From NCBI RefSeq assembly GCF_050033475.1, contig NZ_CP188321.1:62001-126000 (forward strand): a stretch of DNA of 64,000 nucleotides, in the 5' to 3' direction. The position numbers and the translations under genes were made by a program. Shown one piece after another: positions 1 to 7,801 of the stretch; within the stretch, counting starts at the first letter, position 1, and every line of letters begins with the position of its first letter. The notes beneath the pieces were generated by a model, which had not been told where the DNA came from, did no database searches, and saw nothing but the letters and a program-made list of their open reading frames with translations. This stretch comes from Cetobacterium sp050033475 (GTDB taxonomy: Bacteria; Fusobacteriota; Fusobacteriia; Fusobacteriales; Fusobacteriaceae).

Positions 1-7
1 AATAAAA

Positions 8-991
8 TTACTTCTTAAACTGATCAAGGTTATCCTTATCAACACCAACATAAGGAACTCTAACTACTCTATCTTTTATAACCCATTTAGTTCCTTCTGC
101 AGGTTTCTTTCCATTTCCAAGGTTTCTTGTTATTTCAAATACAGCTTTAGCTTGATTAGCTCCATCGTTAAGTACAGTTCCAGCCATTTCTCCGCTATCG
201 ATTAAAGCCACAGCTTCAGCTAAGGCATCTACTCCAAATACTGGTATTTCAGGTTTTCCATTAGCTCTTAGAGCTTCAATTGCTCCCATTGCCATACCAT
301 CATTATTAGCAATAACCATTTCTATTTTATTTCCATTTGGACCAGATAGCCAAGCTTCTGTTTTATCCTTAGCCATTGCAGCATCCCACATACCTGTATC
401 CATATGTAATTCTTTAGTTTTTATTTTATAATTATCATTTAAAGTTTTTATAACATAAGTTGTTCTAGCTTCGGCATCTGGATGTCCAGGCTCTCCTTTT
501 AATAGAACATATTGGATAACACCATCTTTATTTAAATCCCACTCAGGATGAGCTTTCCAATGTTTTGCTATAATTTCCCCTTGAATAACACCAGATTCTT
601 TAGAGTCTGTTCCCACATAATAAGCTTTATCATAACTTTCCATAGCTTTTTTAGATGGTTCCTTGTTGTAAAATACAACTGGAATATCTTCAGCCTTAGC
701 TTTAGCTATTACAGTTTCTGCCGCTGCAGGGTCAACTAAGTTTATTGCTAGGGCATCTACACCTTTAGCTATTAAAACATCAATCTGATCATTTTGTTTT
801 GATTGGTCATTTTGAGAATCGTTCATCATTAATGTAACATTTTTATCGGTAGAGGCATTTTCTTCAATTGCTTGTCTAACTGTAGCCATAAAGTTGTCGT
901 CATATTTGTAAACTGTAACTCCTAACTTAGTTTTTCCAAAAGCAACTGTAGAAATAGTAAGTGCTGCTAACATTATAGAAAATTTCTTCAT
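8..991 (-). CDS. mglB: Galactose/glucose ABC transporter substrate-binding protein MglB
   Basis: Periplasmic sugar-binding protein of 327 aa that would deliver galactose or glucose to an Mgl-type ABC importer. A Sec signal peptide is visible (MKKFSIMLAALTISTVAFG), followed by the type-1 periplasmic-binding fold: KLGVTVYKYDDNFM opens the first lobe, and NLVDPAAAETVI and the late FGVDALAEAV segment are characteristic of MglB. The length is normal for the family. The start is preceded by a GGGGG ribosome site and a good promoter. The gene reads off the left edge, so mglA and mglC probably lie just outside the window. Sugar identity is inferred from family resemblance. Confidence 0.93.
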   Translation of the reverse strand: MKKFSIMLAALTISTVAFGKTKLGVTVYKYDDNFMATVRQAIEENASTDKNVTLMMNDSQNDQSKQNDQIDVLIAKGVDALAINLVDPAAAETVIAKAKAEDIPVVFYNKEPSKKAMESYDKAYYVGTDSKESGVIQGEIIAKHWKAHPEWDLNKDGVIQYVLLKGEPGHPDAEARTTYVIKTLNDNYKIKTKELHMDTGMWDAAMAKDKTEAWLSGPNGNKIEMVIANNDGMAMGAIEALRANGKPEIPVFGVDALAEAVALIDSGEMAGTVLNDGANQAKAVFEITRNLGNGKKPAEGTKWVIKDRVVRVPYVGVDKDNLDQFKK

Positions 992-1034
992 GTGATATAC
1001 CCCCGATTATTTTGTTATAAACTAATACACTAGG

Positions 1035-1062
1035 AGTATACCCCGAAAGTTGAATATGTCAA
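1035..1062 (-). promoter_or_regulatory. Promoter of mglB
   Basis: On the minus strand TTGACA (1057-1062) and TATACT (1035-1040) are separated by 16 bases, about 45 bases upstream of the mglB start. It begins immediately after the DUF2207 gene ends, so mglB has its own promoter although the genes run the same way. Confidence 0.7.
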
Positions 1063-1079
1063 TAGTATTTCAAAAAATA

Positions 1080-2744
1080 TTACCAGCTTCCGCCTCCGCC
1101 TCCACCAGCTCCACCACCAGAACTACCTCCACCCATAGATGAAGAACCCCCACCAAAGTTGCTTGGCGTCTTAGGTGCAGAAAGCATGGAGTTATTTAAA
1201 TTTGCCATGGAACGATTTAAAGAATTTATTAAAATCATTGTTGTAAAAATATCTGTTCCATAGGAACCTGTATACCATTCAGGTGGAGAAACTGATAGAT
1301 CCGAGAATTTCTTAGCCCATTTATCACTTACTCCTAGAACAATGGTATAAGGTAATATATTATAAAAATAATCTGGATTTTCATCTAAAAGCATTTCTAA
1401 TTTAGGTTTTTCTGCTGTAAATAAAAACTTTTTAAATCCTAAAATTCTTCCAAGAATATAATTTCCATATTCAGTTCTAGCTTTAATTTTATCGCTGAAA
1501 TATAAACTTATTACAGAGGCAATAACTCCTAAAATTATTTCCTTACTTAGAGATAAAATATTAGGTTCTCCTAAATATGAAAAATAAAATATAATTATTC
1601 CAATGATAAATAATGGGAAAAGTTTAGTAAGTCCCATTAATTTAAAACTTTTGTAAGTGTATAATTCTTTTTTATTTAAAACAATTTCTGTTTCTAATAT
1701 TTCTGCAGATTTATCTATATGTTTATAAAAAACATTTTTCAACTGACTAATTTTTATAGAAATTCCATTATCTCCATAAAGAAATAATGTGTTAAATAGA
1801 TAAAGTTCAAATTCTTTATCTGTTTTAATTTTATCTACAATTTTAATAATTTCCATATCTCCTTTGGTATCTACAATTTTAATATAGCCCTTATCAGCCC
1901 AATAAAAAATCATAGAAGTAATATCTCTTGGAGAAATTCTTCCCTTTGCATAATAACCTAATTCAGAAGGAGTTAAATTATCCGGTGGATAAAATTCAAT
2001 AGAATCAACAATAATTCTCTTCTCTCCATATTTTTTATAAATAACAAAAGAAATAATAGGAAATAAAATAATTAGTAAATTAACTAAAATTTCTATTAAA
2101 TAAAATTTAAAAATAACAGATTTTAAATTAAAATATCCCTCAGAAAGAGGCAAAGCAATAGTTACACTTTCCCCAGGATATAAGGTTCTAGTAGTATATC
2201 CTGAAATGGTATTTCCATTTACAGCCCAAGTTACACCAGAAGTATTAGTACTATTTCTAGGTCCCATTGTAAAATTAATTTTTTTAGAATCAAAGTCTTT
2301 AGGTAATGTTATGGAAAAATTTAAGTGCTCTATATTAGTATCCCAATCATTTCCAATTAAATTATAATAAACTTCATCATAATTTCTATTCTGATCCCAA
2401 CCGATATTATATTTATATTTTATAATATAAGTTTTATCTCCCATTAAATACTTATTTGGATTTCCCAGTCTTAAATAAATAAAATTTCCTTCATCCTTAG
2501 CATAGGTATCTGCATTGGATTTAATATCAGAAATTTTAATTTCTCTACCATTATATTTTTCAGGAATAACTCTATAAATACCTCTACGAGGTTCTAAAAA
2601 ATGTACGTCTATTTTTTCTTCTACAGTATAGATATTCTTGTCACTTATTTGAATATCAATATTGTAATTTTTTATATAATATCCACTATCTCCCAAGGCC
2701 AAAGAACTTAATAGCAAACATAAACTAAAAACTAACTTTAACAT
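1080..2744 (-). CDS. DUF2207-family membrane protein
   Basis: Predicted 554-aa membrane protein of the DUF2207 (YciQ-like) family, function unknown. A signal peptide (about residues 1-18) leads into an extracytoplasmic beta-rich domain with the family's N-terminal pattern (SGYYIKNYNIDIQISDKNIYTVEEKI). A transmembrane segment lies near residues 215-236 and two more near 370-415. The protein ends in a glycine/serine-rich tail closing with GGGGGGSW, common in this family. It overlaps the LemA gene by 20 bases, so the two are almost certainly cotranscribed and may work together at the envelope. Catalytic residues are not evident. Confidence 0.85.
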   Translation of the reverse strand: MLKLVFSLCLLLSSLALGDSGYYIKNYNIDIQISDKNIYTVEEKIDVHFLEPRRGIYRVIPEKYNGREIKISDIKSNADTYAKDEGNFIYLRLGNPNKYLMGDKTYIIKYKYNIGWDQNRNYDEVYYNLIGNDWDTNIEHLNFSITLPKDFDSKKINFTMGPRNSTNTSGVTWAVNGNTISGYTTRTLYPGESVTIALPLSEGYFNLKSVIFKFYLIEILVNLLIILFPIISFVIYKKYGEKRIIVDSIEFYPPDNLTPSELGYYAKGRISPRDITSMIFYWADKGYIKIVDTKGDMEIIKIVDKIKTDKEFELYLFNTLFLYGDNGISIKISQLKNVFYKHIDKSAEILETEIVLNKKELYTYKSFKLMGLTKLFPLFIIGIIIFYFSYLGEPNILSLSKEIILGVIASVISLYFSDKIKARTEYGNYILGRILGFKKFLFTAEKPKLEMLLDENPDYFYNILPYTIVLGVSDKWAKKFSDLSVSPPEWYTGSYGTDIFTTMILINSLNRSMANLNNSMLSAPKTPSNFGGGSSSMGGGSSGGGAGGGGGGSW

Positions 2745-3279
2745 TTTCTTTTTCTACCTCATTTTCAATTTTGAAAAATGGATATTTATTAAAACCAAAA
2801 TTTCTTGCTACAATGGCATTTGGGAATGTTTCGCAATTGGTATTATAAATTCTAACAGTTCCATTATAATATTTTCTAGCTTGTTGAATATCTGTTTCAA
2901 TAGCTGTTAATTCACTTTGAAGTTTCATAAAATTCTCATTAGCTTTTAATTCTGGATAAGCTTCTGTTAAAGAAAATAATTTATTTAAAGCTCCACTAAT
3001 CATATTTTCATTGGCAACCTTATCTTCAATAGTTACAGCGGTAGAATATTTATTTCTAGCTTCAATTACCTTAGTTAAAGTTTCTCCCTCATAGTCTTTA
3101 TAACCTTTTACTGTGGCAACTAAATTTGGTATTAAATCATATCTCTTTTTTAAATATACATCGATTGTTGAAAATCCTTCCTCTACATTATTTCTCTGAG
3201 CAACTAATTTATTATATATTCCTATAAAATAAAAAATTATCAGAGCAATTACGATAATTATTCCTATTAATATAAACAT
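2725..3279 (-). CDS. lemA: LemA family protein
   Basis: LemA-family protein of 184 aa, the usual length. The N-terminus has one transmembrane anchor (residues about 2-22), followed by the family signature NKLVAQRNNVEEGFSTIDV and RYDLIPNLVATVKGY, then a long helical domain. LemA proteins are membrane-anchored, mostly extracytoplasmic, and of uncertain function, though often linked to envelope stress or M48 peptidases. Here the partner is the overlapping DUF2207 gene, a pairing seen in many bacteria. A GGGAGG ribosome site sits upstream of the start. Confidence 0.93.
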   Translation of the reverse strand: MFILIGIIIVIALIIFYFIGIYNKLVAQRNNVEEGFSTIDVYLKKRYDLIPNLVATVKGYKDYEGETLTKVIEARNKYSTAVTIEDKVANENMISGALNKLFSLTEAYPELKANENFMKLQSELTAIETDIQQARKYYNGTVRIYNTNCETFPNAIVARNFGFNKYPFFKIENEVEKENVKVSF

Positions 3280-3401
3280 AAATATAACCTCCCTATAATG
3301 AATATTCTTTTGAATTATACCTTTCTTTTTTGAATTTATAAAGATATTTTTAAATGGAATATTTACAAAATACTAAATATATGGTAATTTATAAAAGAAA
3401 T

Positions 3402-3478
3402 GTGTCTGTAGCTCAGGTGGATAGAGCGGCGCCCTCCTAAGGCGTAGGCCATGAGTTCGAGTCTCGTCAGGCACACCA
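3402..3478 (+). tRNA. tRNA-Arg (anticodon CCT)
   Basis: Complete cloverleaf. The acceptor stem GTGTCTG pairs with CAGGCAC, followed by discriminator A and an encoded CCA. The D-arm GCTC..GAGC is present and the anticodon stem GCGCC/GGCGT carries the loop CTCCTAA, giving anticodon CCT. The T-arm contains GTTCGAG. It decodes AGG. A terminator follows directly. Confidence 0.96.
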
Positions 3479-3492
3479 TATTGAAAACATTA

Positions 3493-3516
3493 AAGTAGGT
3501 TATCCTACTTTTTTTA
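3493..3516 (+). terminator. Intrinsic terminator after tRNA-Arg
   Basis: AAGTAGG, a TTAT loop and CCTACTT form a perfect 7-bp stem followed by a T run, 15 bases after the tRNA. Confidence 0.85.
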
Positions 3517-3538
3517 TTTGGTTGAAATTGAAAAATTC

Positions 3539-3567
3539 TTGACATAATTAGTAATCTATTATACAAT
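3539..3567 (+). promoter_or_regulatory. Promoter of the purine permease transcript
   Basis: TTGACA (3539-3544) and TACAAT (3562-3567) are spaced by exactly 17 bases. Transcription should start near 3574, at the 5' edge of a GTAAAAC-CCT-GTTTTAC hairpin (3573-3589), so the riboswitch lies almost at the 5' end of the mRNA. Confidence 0.85.
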
Positions 3568-3588
3568 AGTACGTAAAACCCTGTTTTA

Positions 3589-3651
3589 CTAATATAATTC
3601 TGTAATATGGTCAGAAGTTTCTACAAATCGCCGTAAACGATTTATTATTAG
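3589..3651 (+). ncRNA. Purine riboswitch, adenine-type by its J3/1 base
   Basis: The aptamer core matches the purine riboswitch: TATAAT in J1/2, AATATGG in L2, AGTTTCTAC in J2/3 and CCGTAAA in L3. P1 is CTAATA (3589-3594) with TATTAG (3646-3651), P2 is TTCTG with CAGAA, and P3 is AATCG (3626-3630) with CGATT (3638-3642). J3/1 reads T-A-T (3643-3645), so the position equivalent to base 74 is U. That residue selects adenine in characterised members, whereas C74 selects guanine. The last P1 base is also the first G of the AGGAGG ribosome site (3650-3655), so control is probably at translation. The aptamer is certain; the ligand and direction of control are inferred. Confidence 0.92.
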
Positions 3652-3659
3652 GAGGTTAA

Positions 3660-4988
3660 ATGGAAAAAACTTTAACAAACAATGTTGCTTCAAATAATTT
3701 TTTAGAAAGAAAATTTAAATTAAAGGAGCACAACACTACGATTTCTACGGAGATTACCGCAGGAATTACTACTTTTATGACAATGGCTTACATTTTAATA
3801 GTTCAGCCTATGTTTATGTCAGCTGCTGGAATGGATACCGGAGCGGTAACTGTTGTAACAGCAATCTTATCTGCAGCCTTTTCAATTATTATGGGATTGT
3901 ATACTAATAGACCCTTTGCAATGGCTCCTGCTATGGGAGGAAATGCATTTCTAGCTTATACATTAGTTGCTGGTGGAATGGTAACTTGGGAAGTTGGAAT
4001 GGGAATGGTATTTCTATCAGGAATTGCCTTTTTAGTATTAACAATATTTGGACTTCGTGAAATTATCGTTACAGCTATACCTAAAAATTTAAAATTTGCA
4101 ATTGGTGTTGCAGTTGGTTTCTTTATTGCCATGGTTGGTTTTAAAAATGGAAATCTAATGACAATAAAAGATGGAACTATTTTAATGGGAAGTATAACAG
4201 ATCCAAGAACAATTATGTCTTTAACAGGATTGGTTATTACCATAGCTTTGGTTTTAAATAGAGTAAAAGGTGGAGTATTAATTGCTATTTTAATAACAAC
4301 TTTAATTGGAATTCCTTTAGGAGTTACAACTATACCTGATAGCTTTTTCTCAATGCCACCATCAATTATGCCTATAGCTTTTAAATTAAATATTTGGGAT
4401 TCTTTAAAATGGTCATTTTTCCCTCTAATATTTACTTTCTTTGTAGGAGATTTTTTCTCTACATTGGCAACTTTATTAGGAGTTTCAGCTCAGGCAAACT
4501 TACTAGATAAGGATGGAAATTTACCAGAGATAGATAAACCTTTCTTAGTAGATTCCATAGCAACAATAGTTGGAGCAGTTCTAGGTTCAACTACAATAAC
4601 AACATTCTTAGAATCAGCAGCTGGTGTTGAAGCTGGAGGAAGAACAGGTCTTACAGCTATTACCACAGGACTTTGTTTTGTTGTTACTTTATTCTTAACT
4701 CCAATTGTTTATATTATTCCATCGGCAGCTACGGCTCCTGCATTAATTTTCATTGGAATTTTAATGATGACAAGTATGAAATATATAGATATGGATGATA
4801 TGAGTGAATTTGTTCCAGCAATTATAACTGTTATGTTTACTGTATTTACAGATAATATGGCAACAGGAATGAGTATTGGAATACTATCTCATGTAATTAT
4901 TAAAATATTAACTAAAAGATATAAAGAATTAAATTTACCAATAATACTATTGAGTATTCCATTGGTTATGTATTTCGTATTTATCTAA
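3660..4988 (+). CDS. NCS2-family purine permease (AzgA/PbuG type)
   Basis: Polytopic permease of 442 aa related to AzgA/PbuG adenine, guanine and hypoxanthine transporters. The N-terminal cytoplasmic stretch (ITAGITTFMTMAYIL) and the motif FAMAPAMGGNAFLAYT are typical of this branch, although most members have APGMG. GDFFSTLATLLGV and TTITTFLESAAGVEAGGRTGL are the conserved later motifs. About 12 to 14 membrane segments are expected. The gene is monocistronic: a strong promoter and purine riboswitch precede it and a terminator follows. That context supports purine uptake, with adenine the leading candidate because the riboswitch is adenine-type. Confidence 0.95.
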   Translation: MEKTLTNNVASNNFLERKFKLKEHNTTISTEITAGITTFMTMAYILIVQPMFMSAAGMDTGAVTVVTAILSAAFSIIMGLYTNRPFAMAPAMGGNAFLAYTLVAGGMVTWEVGMGMVFLSGIAFLVLTIFGLREIIVTAIPKNLKFAIGVAVGFFIAMVGFKNGNLMTIKDGTILMGSITDPRTIMSLTGLVITIALVLNRVKGGVLIAILITTLIGIPLGVTTIPDSFFSMPPSIMPIAFKLNIWDSLKWSFFPLIFTFFVGDFFSTLATLLGVSAQANLLDKDGNLPEIDKPFLVDSIATIVGAVLGSTTITTFLESAAGVEAGGRTGLTAITTGLCFVVTLFLTPIVYIIPSAATAPALIFIGILMMTSMKYIDMDDMSEFVPAIITVMFTVFTDNMATGMSIGILSHVIIKILTKRYKELNLPIILLSIPLVMYFVFI

Positions 4989-4997
4989 AATTTTAAG

Positions 4998-5026
4998 GTG
5001 CTTATTTTTATAAGCACTTTTTTTTA
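4998..5026 (+). terminator. Intrinsic terminator after the purine permease
   Basis: GTGCTTAT, a TTTT loop and ATAAGCAC are followed by nine T residues. Confidence 0.9.
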
Positions 5027-5115
5027 TAGAAGGAATTTTAAATTCTATTCAGTAAAGATGTATATCAAAATGATGACAATATAAATTGCCAGAAAATAGA
5101 GTGGAGGTTTTTTTT

Positions 5116-6189
5116 ATGAAAAAGACGTTTCTAAGCGTAACTATTGCATCTTTATTGTTAGCTACAACAGCATTTGCTGCAAACGAATCTCAAGAACAAT
5201 TTGTTCCTAATGGATCTTTAACAGCAAGCCAAACATTTTATGGGAATTCAGGAAAATATAAAACAGCAACATCTAAACCAGAGTTGATATTCGATTATAA
5301 TTTTACTCCTGAATGGAATGTTAATGCACAATGGACTAGATCAACAAATTTACACGATTATGACCAAAATAATCATTATAATCAAAATAATAATACTAGT
5401 ACTCCAGAGATTAATATTAACTATAATCATGGATATTTAGGAAATTCAAAAATTAAATGGACATCAAATGTAAATTATAAAAACTTTACTGTGATGTCTG
5501 CAAAAACATCAAATGTAAATTATGCTTGGGCAACAACAACTTTTGATTTTGCTGAATATATGCCAAGTTCAGAATATGCTAAAACAACTCAATTTGCTAT
5601 TATGCCAGCATATGCCTACGGATGGGATTCTCAAAGTGGACATAGTGGACATATGAATTCAGGAGCAATTGCTTTCTTAGGTTCATGGGCATTACCTGCT
5701 AACTTTACATTTAATATGCAAGCATATTTAATAAGAGACTTCTATAACGGTGGACAAAAAATGAATAAAGTAAATAGTCAAGGGGAGTCTATTAAATCCT
5801 ATAGTACTGAAACTTACGGAGCTTTCTTTGCATATTTAAATTATGCTAGAGATATTTATAAATTCAATGAAAATACTGCTCTATCATTTAATTTCATAGG
5901 TGGTATGGACCCTTATATGATCGGAAATAAAAAATCTAATGGATGGTTCCCATTCTTTGCTGGAAATCAACAATATCAATGGACAGAACCAACAGTTCAA
6001 CAGGGAAATACTAAAAATCAATATATTGCCTTTGCTTTACCAACATTACAAGTAACAGCAAAATTAACTGAAGATATTTCTGCAACTATCTATGCAGGAG
6101 CAAAATATTCTAACCAAGTTTGGGGAGATACTTCAAAAGATTGGAAACTTCAACCACAAGGTGGACTTTCATTAACATATAATTTTTAA
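5116..6189 (+). CDS. FomA-like major outer-membrane porin
   Basis: Outer-membrane beta-barrel of 357 aa resembling the fusobacterial FomA porin family, allowing diffusion of small solutes. A signal peptide ends at AFA (residues about 1-20). The mature part is rich in alternating aromatic/polar strands and asparagine, and it ends GGLSLTYNF, with the C-terminal phenylalanine typical of BAM substrates. I chose the ATG at 5116 because GGAGG lies 8 bases upstream; an in-frame start 30 bases earlier would put extra residues before the signal peptide. A terminator follows. The exact fusobacterial paralogue cannot be told. Confidence 0.85.
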   Translation: MKKTFLSVTIASLLLATTAFAANESQEQFVPNGSLTASQTFYGNSGKYKTATSKPELIFDYNFTPEWNVNAQWTRSTNLHDYDQNNHYNQNNNTSTPEININYNHGYLGNSKIKWTSNVNYKNFTVMSAKTSNVNYAWATTTFDFAEYMPSSEYAKTTQFAIMPAYAYGWDSQSGHSGHMNSGAIAFLGSWALPANFTFNMQAYLIRDFYNGGQKMNKVNSQGESIKSYSTETYGAFFAYLNYARDIYKFNENTALSFNFIGGMDPYMIGNKKSNGWFPFFAGNQQYQWTEPTVQQGNTKNQYIAFALPTLQVTAKLTEDISATIYAGAKYSNQVWGDTSKDWKLQPQGGLSLTYNF

Positions 6190-6197
6190 TAATATAA

Positions 6198-6230
6198 GAA
6201 AAGCCTAATCAAAATCTGATTAGGCTTTTT
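6198..6230. terminator. Bidirectional terminator between the porin and thioredoxin genes
   Basis: AAAAGCCTAATC and GATTAGGCTTTT form a stem with T runs on either strand, serving the convergent genes. Confidence 0.9.
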
Positions 6231-6231
6231 A

Positions 6232-6726
6232 TTATTCCTCTTTTAAATGTATTGTATTTAATCTATCCCAAGACATTTCTCCAATTTGCTTATAAACTAT
6301 TACTCCCTCTTCATTTACAATAAATGACATAGGAACTCCTCTAATAAAAAATTCATTTCCTGTCTGGTTATCCTTATCTTCATAAACTGTGAAAGTAAAT
6401 TTATGCTTGTTCATATAGTTCTCTATATCCGTTGGTGAATCCATCATTATAGGAATAATATTAACCTTATTCAAAATATCTGGATTATTCTTTAAATAAT
6501 TTTCTAAAACAATTTTTTCATCTAAACAAATTGGGCACCAAGTAGCTCCAAAATTTATTACAGAAATTTTTCCTTTTAAACTATCTCTAGTTAAAGGAGT
6601 TCCATCGGGATATTTGTAAACTGTAAAATTCTTAATAGTATCACCAATCTGTAATCCTTCCTTGGCTTGAGATATTGTTCCAATTCCTAAAATAAATATA
6701 ATTAGTAACATGTAAAATTTTTTCAT
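6232..6726 (-). CDS. TlpA-like exported thioredoxin-fold protein
   Basis: Thiol-disulfide oxidoreductase of the TlpA/ResA group, 164 aa, acting outside the cytoplasmic membrane. It has a signal peptide (MKKFYMLLIIFILGIGTISQA) and the redox centre WCPIC at residues 63-67 inside INFGATWCPICLDE. The cis-proline loop GVPMSFIVNEEG follows near residue 130. The CxxC with Pro-Ile between the cysteines is acceptable for the family. No cytochrome-maturation genes are adjacent, so the client is unknown; candidates are exported cysteine-rich proteins. A GGAGG site precedes the ATG. Confidence 0.9.
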   Translation of the reverse strand: MKKFYMLLIIFILGIGTISQAKEGLQIGDTIKNFTVYKYPDGTPLTRDSLKGKISVINFGATWCPICLDEKIVLENYLKNNPDILNKVNIIPIMMDSPTDIENYMNKHKFTFTVYEDKDNQTGNEFFIRGVPMSFIVNEEGVIVYKQIGEMSWDRLNTIHLKEE

Positions 6727-6881
6727 AAAAGCCTCCTTTTATTTTTTACTTTGTTCCTATATTTGATTTTAACATATTTTTTCTAAATTTATATGAAGGA
6801 TTTCATATTTTTATATAGAATATTACATAAAAATTATGATATCATGTGATATAAAAGCTTTTTAAGGAGGAATAGAGTTAA

Positions 6882-7523
6882 ATGAAAAACAAGAAGAAAA
6901 TAGTATGTGTTTTACTTGGAATGCAATTATTAGGAGCTTGTGCTGCAGTTGATCAATCACCATATGGAAATTCAATGACTGGTACAGCTGGAGGAGCTGC
7001 AGTTGGAGCTCTTTTAGGTCAAGTTATAGGACAGGATACAAAGGGAACTTTAATAGGAGCTGGAATTGGAGCTCTTGCTGGATTAGGTTGGGGAGCATAT
7101 AAAGATAGACAAGCTGCTGAATTAAGACAGAGATTAAGAAATACAGAGGTTAAAGTTCAAGACCAAGGAAACTATATTAATGTTACTTTACCAGGTGGAA
7201 TTACATTCCCAACAAATCAATCAACAATCAGTCCTGGATTCTATAATCCTTTAAATTCAATAGCTTATGTTTTAAATCAATATCCTGAAACTAGAATCTT
7301 AGTTGCTGGATTTACTGATAACACAGGACCTGTAGGATTTAATCAAACTTTATCTCAAGAAAGAGCCCAAAGTGTTGCAAATTATTTAGTATCTAAGGGA
7401 GTTAATCCAATGAGAATTTCAGCTCAAGGATATGGACCAGAAATGCCAGTTGCTTCCAACGGAACAGCAGCAGGTAGAGCAGAAAATAGAAGAGTAGAAA
7501 TCCAAATTTATCCTGCAAGATAA
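6882..7523 (+). CDS. OmpA-family lipoprotein with glycine zipper (YiaD-like)
   Basis: Outer-membrane lipoprotein of 213 aa that probably tethers the outer membrane to peptidoglycan. The signal peptide ends in the lipobox LLGAC, with the lipidated Cys at residue 20. Residues about 30-70 form a glycine-zipper segment (GTAGGAAVGALLGQVIG, GAGIGALAGLGWGAYKD). The OmpA C-terminal peptidoglycan-binding domain follows, with FPTNQSTISPGF, VAGFTDNTGPVGFNQTLSQERAQSV, GYGPEMPVASN and the closing NRRVEIQI. A ribosome site AAGGAGG and a TGATATAAA extended -10-like element lie upstream; a terminator follows. Confidence 0.92.
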   Translation: MKNKKKIVCVLLGMQLLGACAAVDQSPYGNSMTGTAGGAAVGALLGQVIGQDTKGTLIGAGIGALAGLGWGAYKDRQAAELRQRLRNTEVKVQDQGNYINVTLPGGITFPTNQSTISPGFYNPLNSIAYVLNQYPETRILVAGFTDNTGPVGFNQTLSQERAQSVANYLVSKGVNPMRISAQGYGPEMPVASNGTAAGRAENRRVEIQIYPAR

Positions 7524-7526
7524 AAT

Positions 7527-7556
7527 AAAAAGCTGAGATTTACTCTCAGCTTTTCT
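7527..7556. terminator. Bidirectional terminator
   Basis: AAAAGCTGAGA, a short loop and TCTCAGCTTTT form a stem. It ends the OmpA gene on the plus strand and would also end the small minus-strand gene whose stop codon is at 7565. Confidence 0.88.
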
Positions 7557-7564
7557 TTTATATT

Positions 7565-7657
7565 TTAGGAATTTGTATAATGTCTCCAAGCTAGATATAA
7601 TAAAATTACAACAATATAAATTCCTATTTTCGCTTTATCATCCAATTTTTTCTTTAT
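7565..7657 (-). CDS. Candidate 30-aa single-span membrane protein, possible ATA start
   Basis: A short reading frame encodes a Lys/Asp-rich head (KKKLDDKAK), one hydrophobic span (IGIYIVVILLYLAW) and the tail RHYTNS. On the minus strand an extended -10 (TGATATAAT, 7683-7691) lies upstream, then a strong GAGGTGG ribosome site (7663-7669), five bases, and ATA in frame. A GTG at 7664-7666 is the alternative start, but it overlaps the ribosome site. The stop is followed by a terminator in the correct orientation. Promoter, ribosome site, transmembrane composition and terminator together make a real gene likely. The family is not recognised and the function is unknown. Confidence 0.5.
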   Translation of the reverse strand: MKKKLDDKAKIGIYIVVILLYLAWRHYTNS

Positions 7658-7801
7658 AAAAACCACCTCGATTCTTTCGTAGATTATATCATTTTTTTTT
7701 GATTTTTCTAAGTAAAAGAATATATAATAGATGTATAATTTAAAAGATAATTTAAGTATACTATATTTTTTTATAAAATTAACTTTATTAAAGGAGATTC
7801 T

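Noticed and set aside
3363..3566. Minus-strand frame of 67 codons
   Set aside because: It runs through the tRNA-Arg gene and its terminator, so it is a chance frame.
3589..3651. Guanine class for the purine riboswitch
   Set aside because: The J3/1 base aligned to position 74 is U, not C; alignment is anchored by P1 and P3. Kept as an alternative only until ligand binding is tested.
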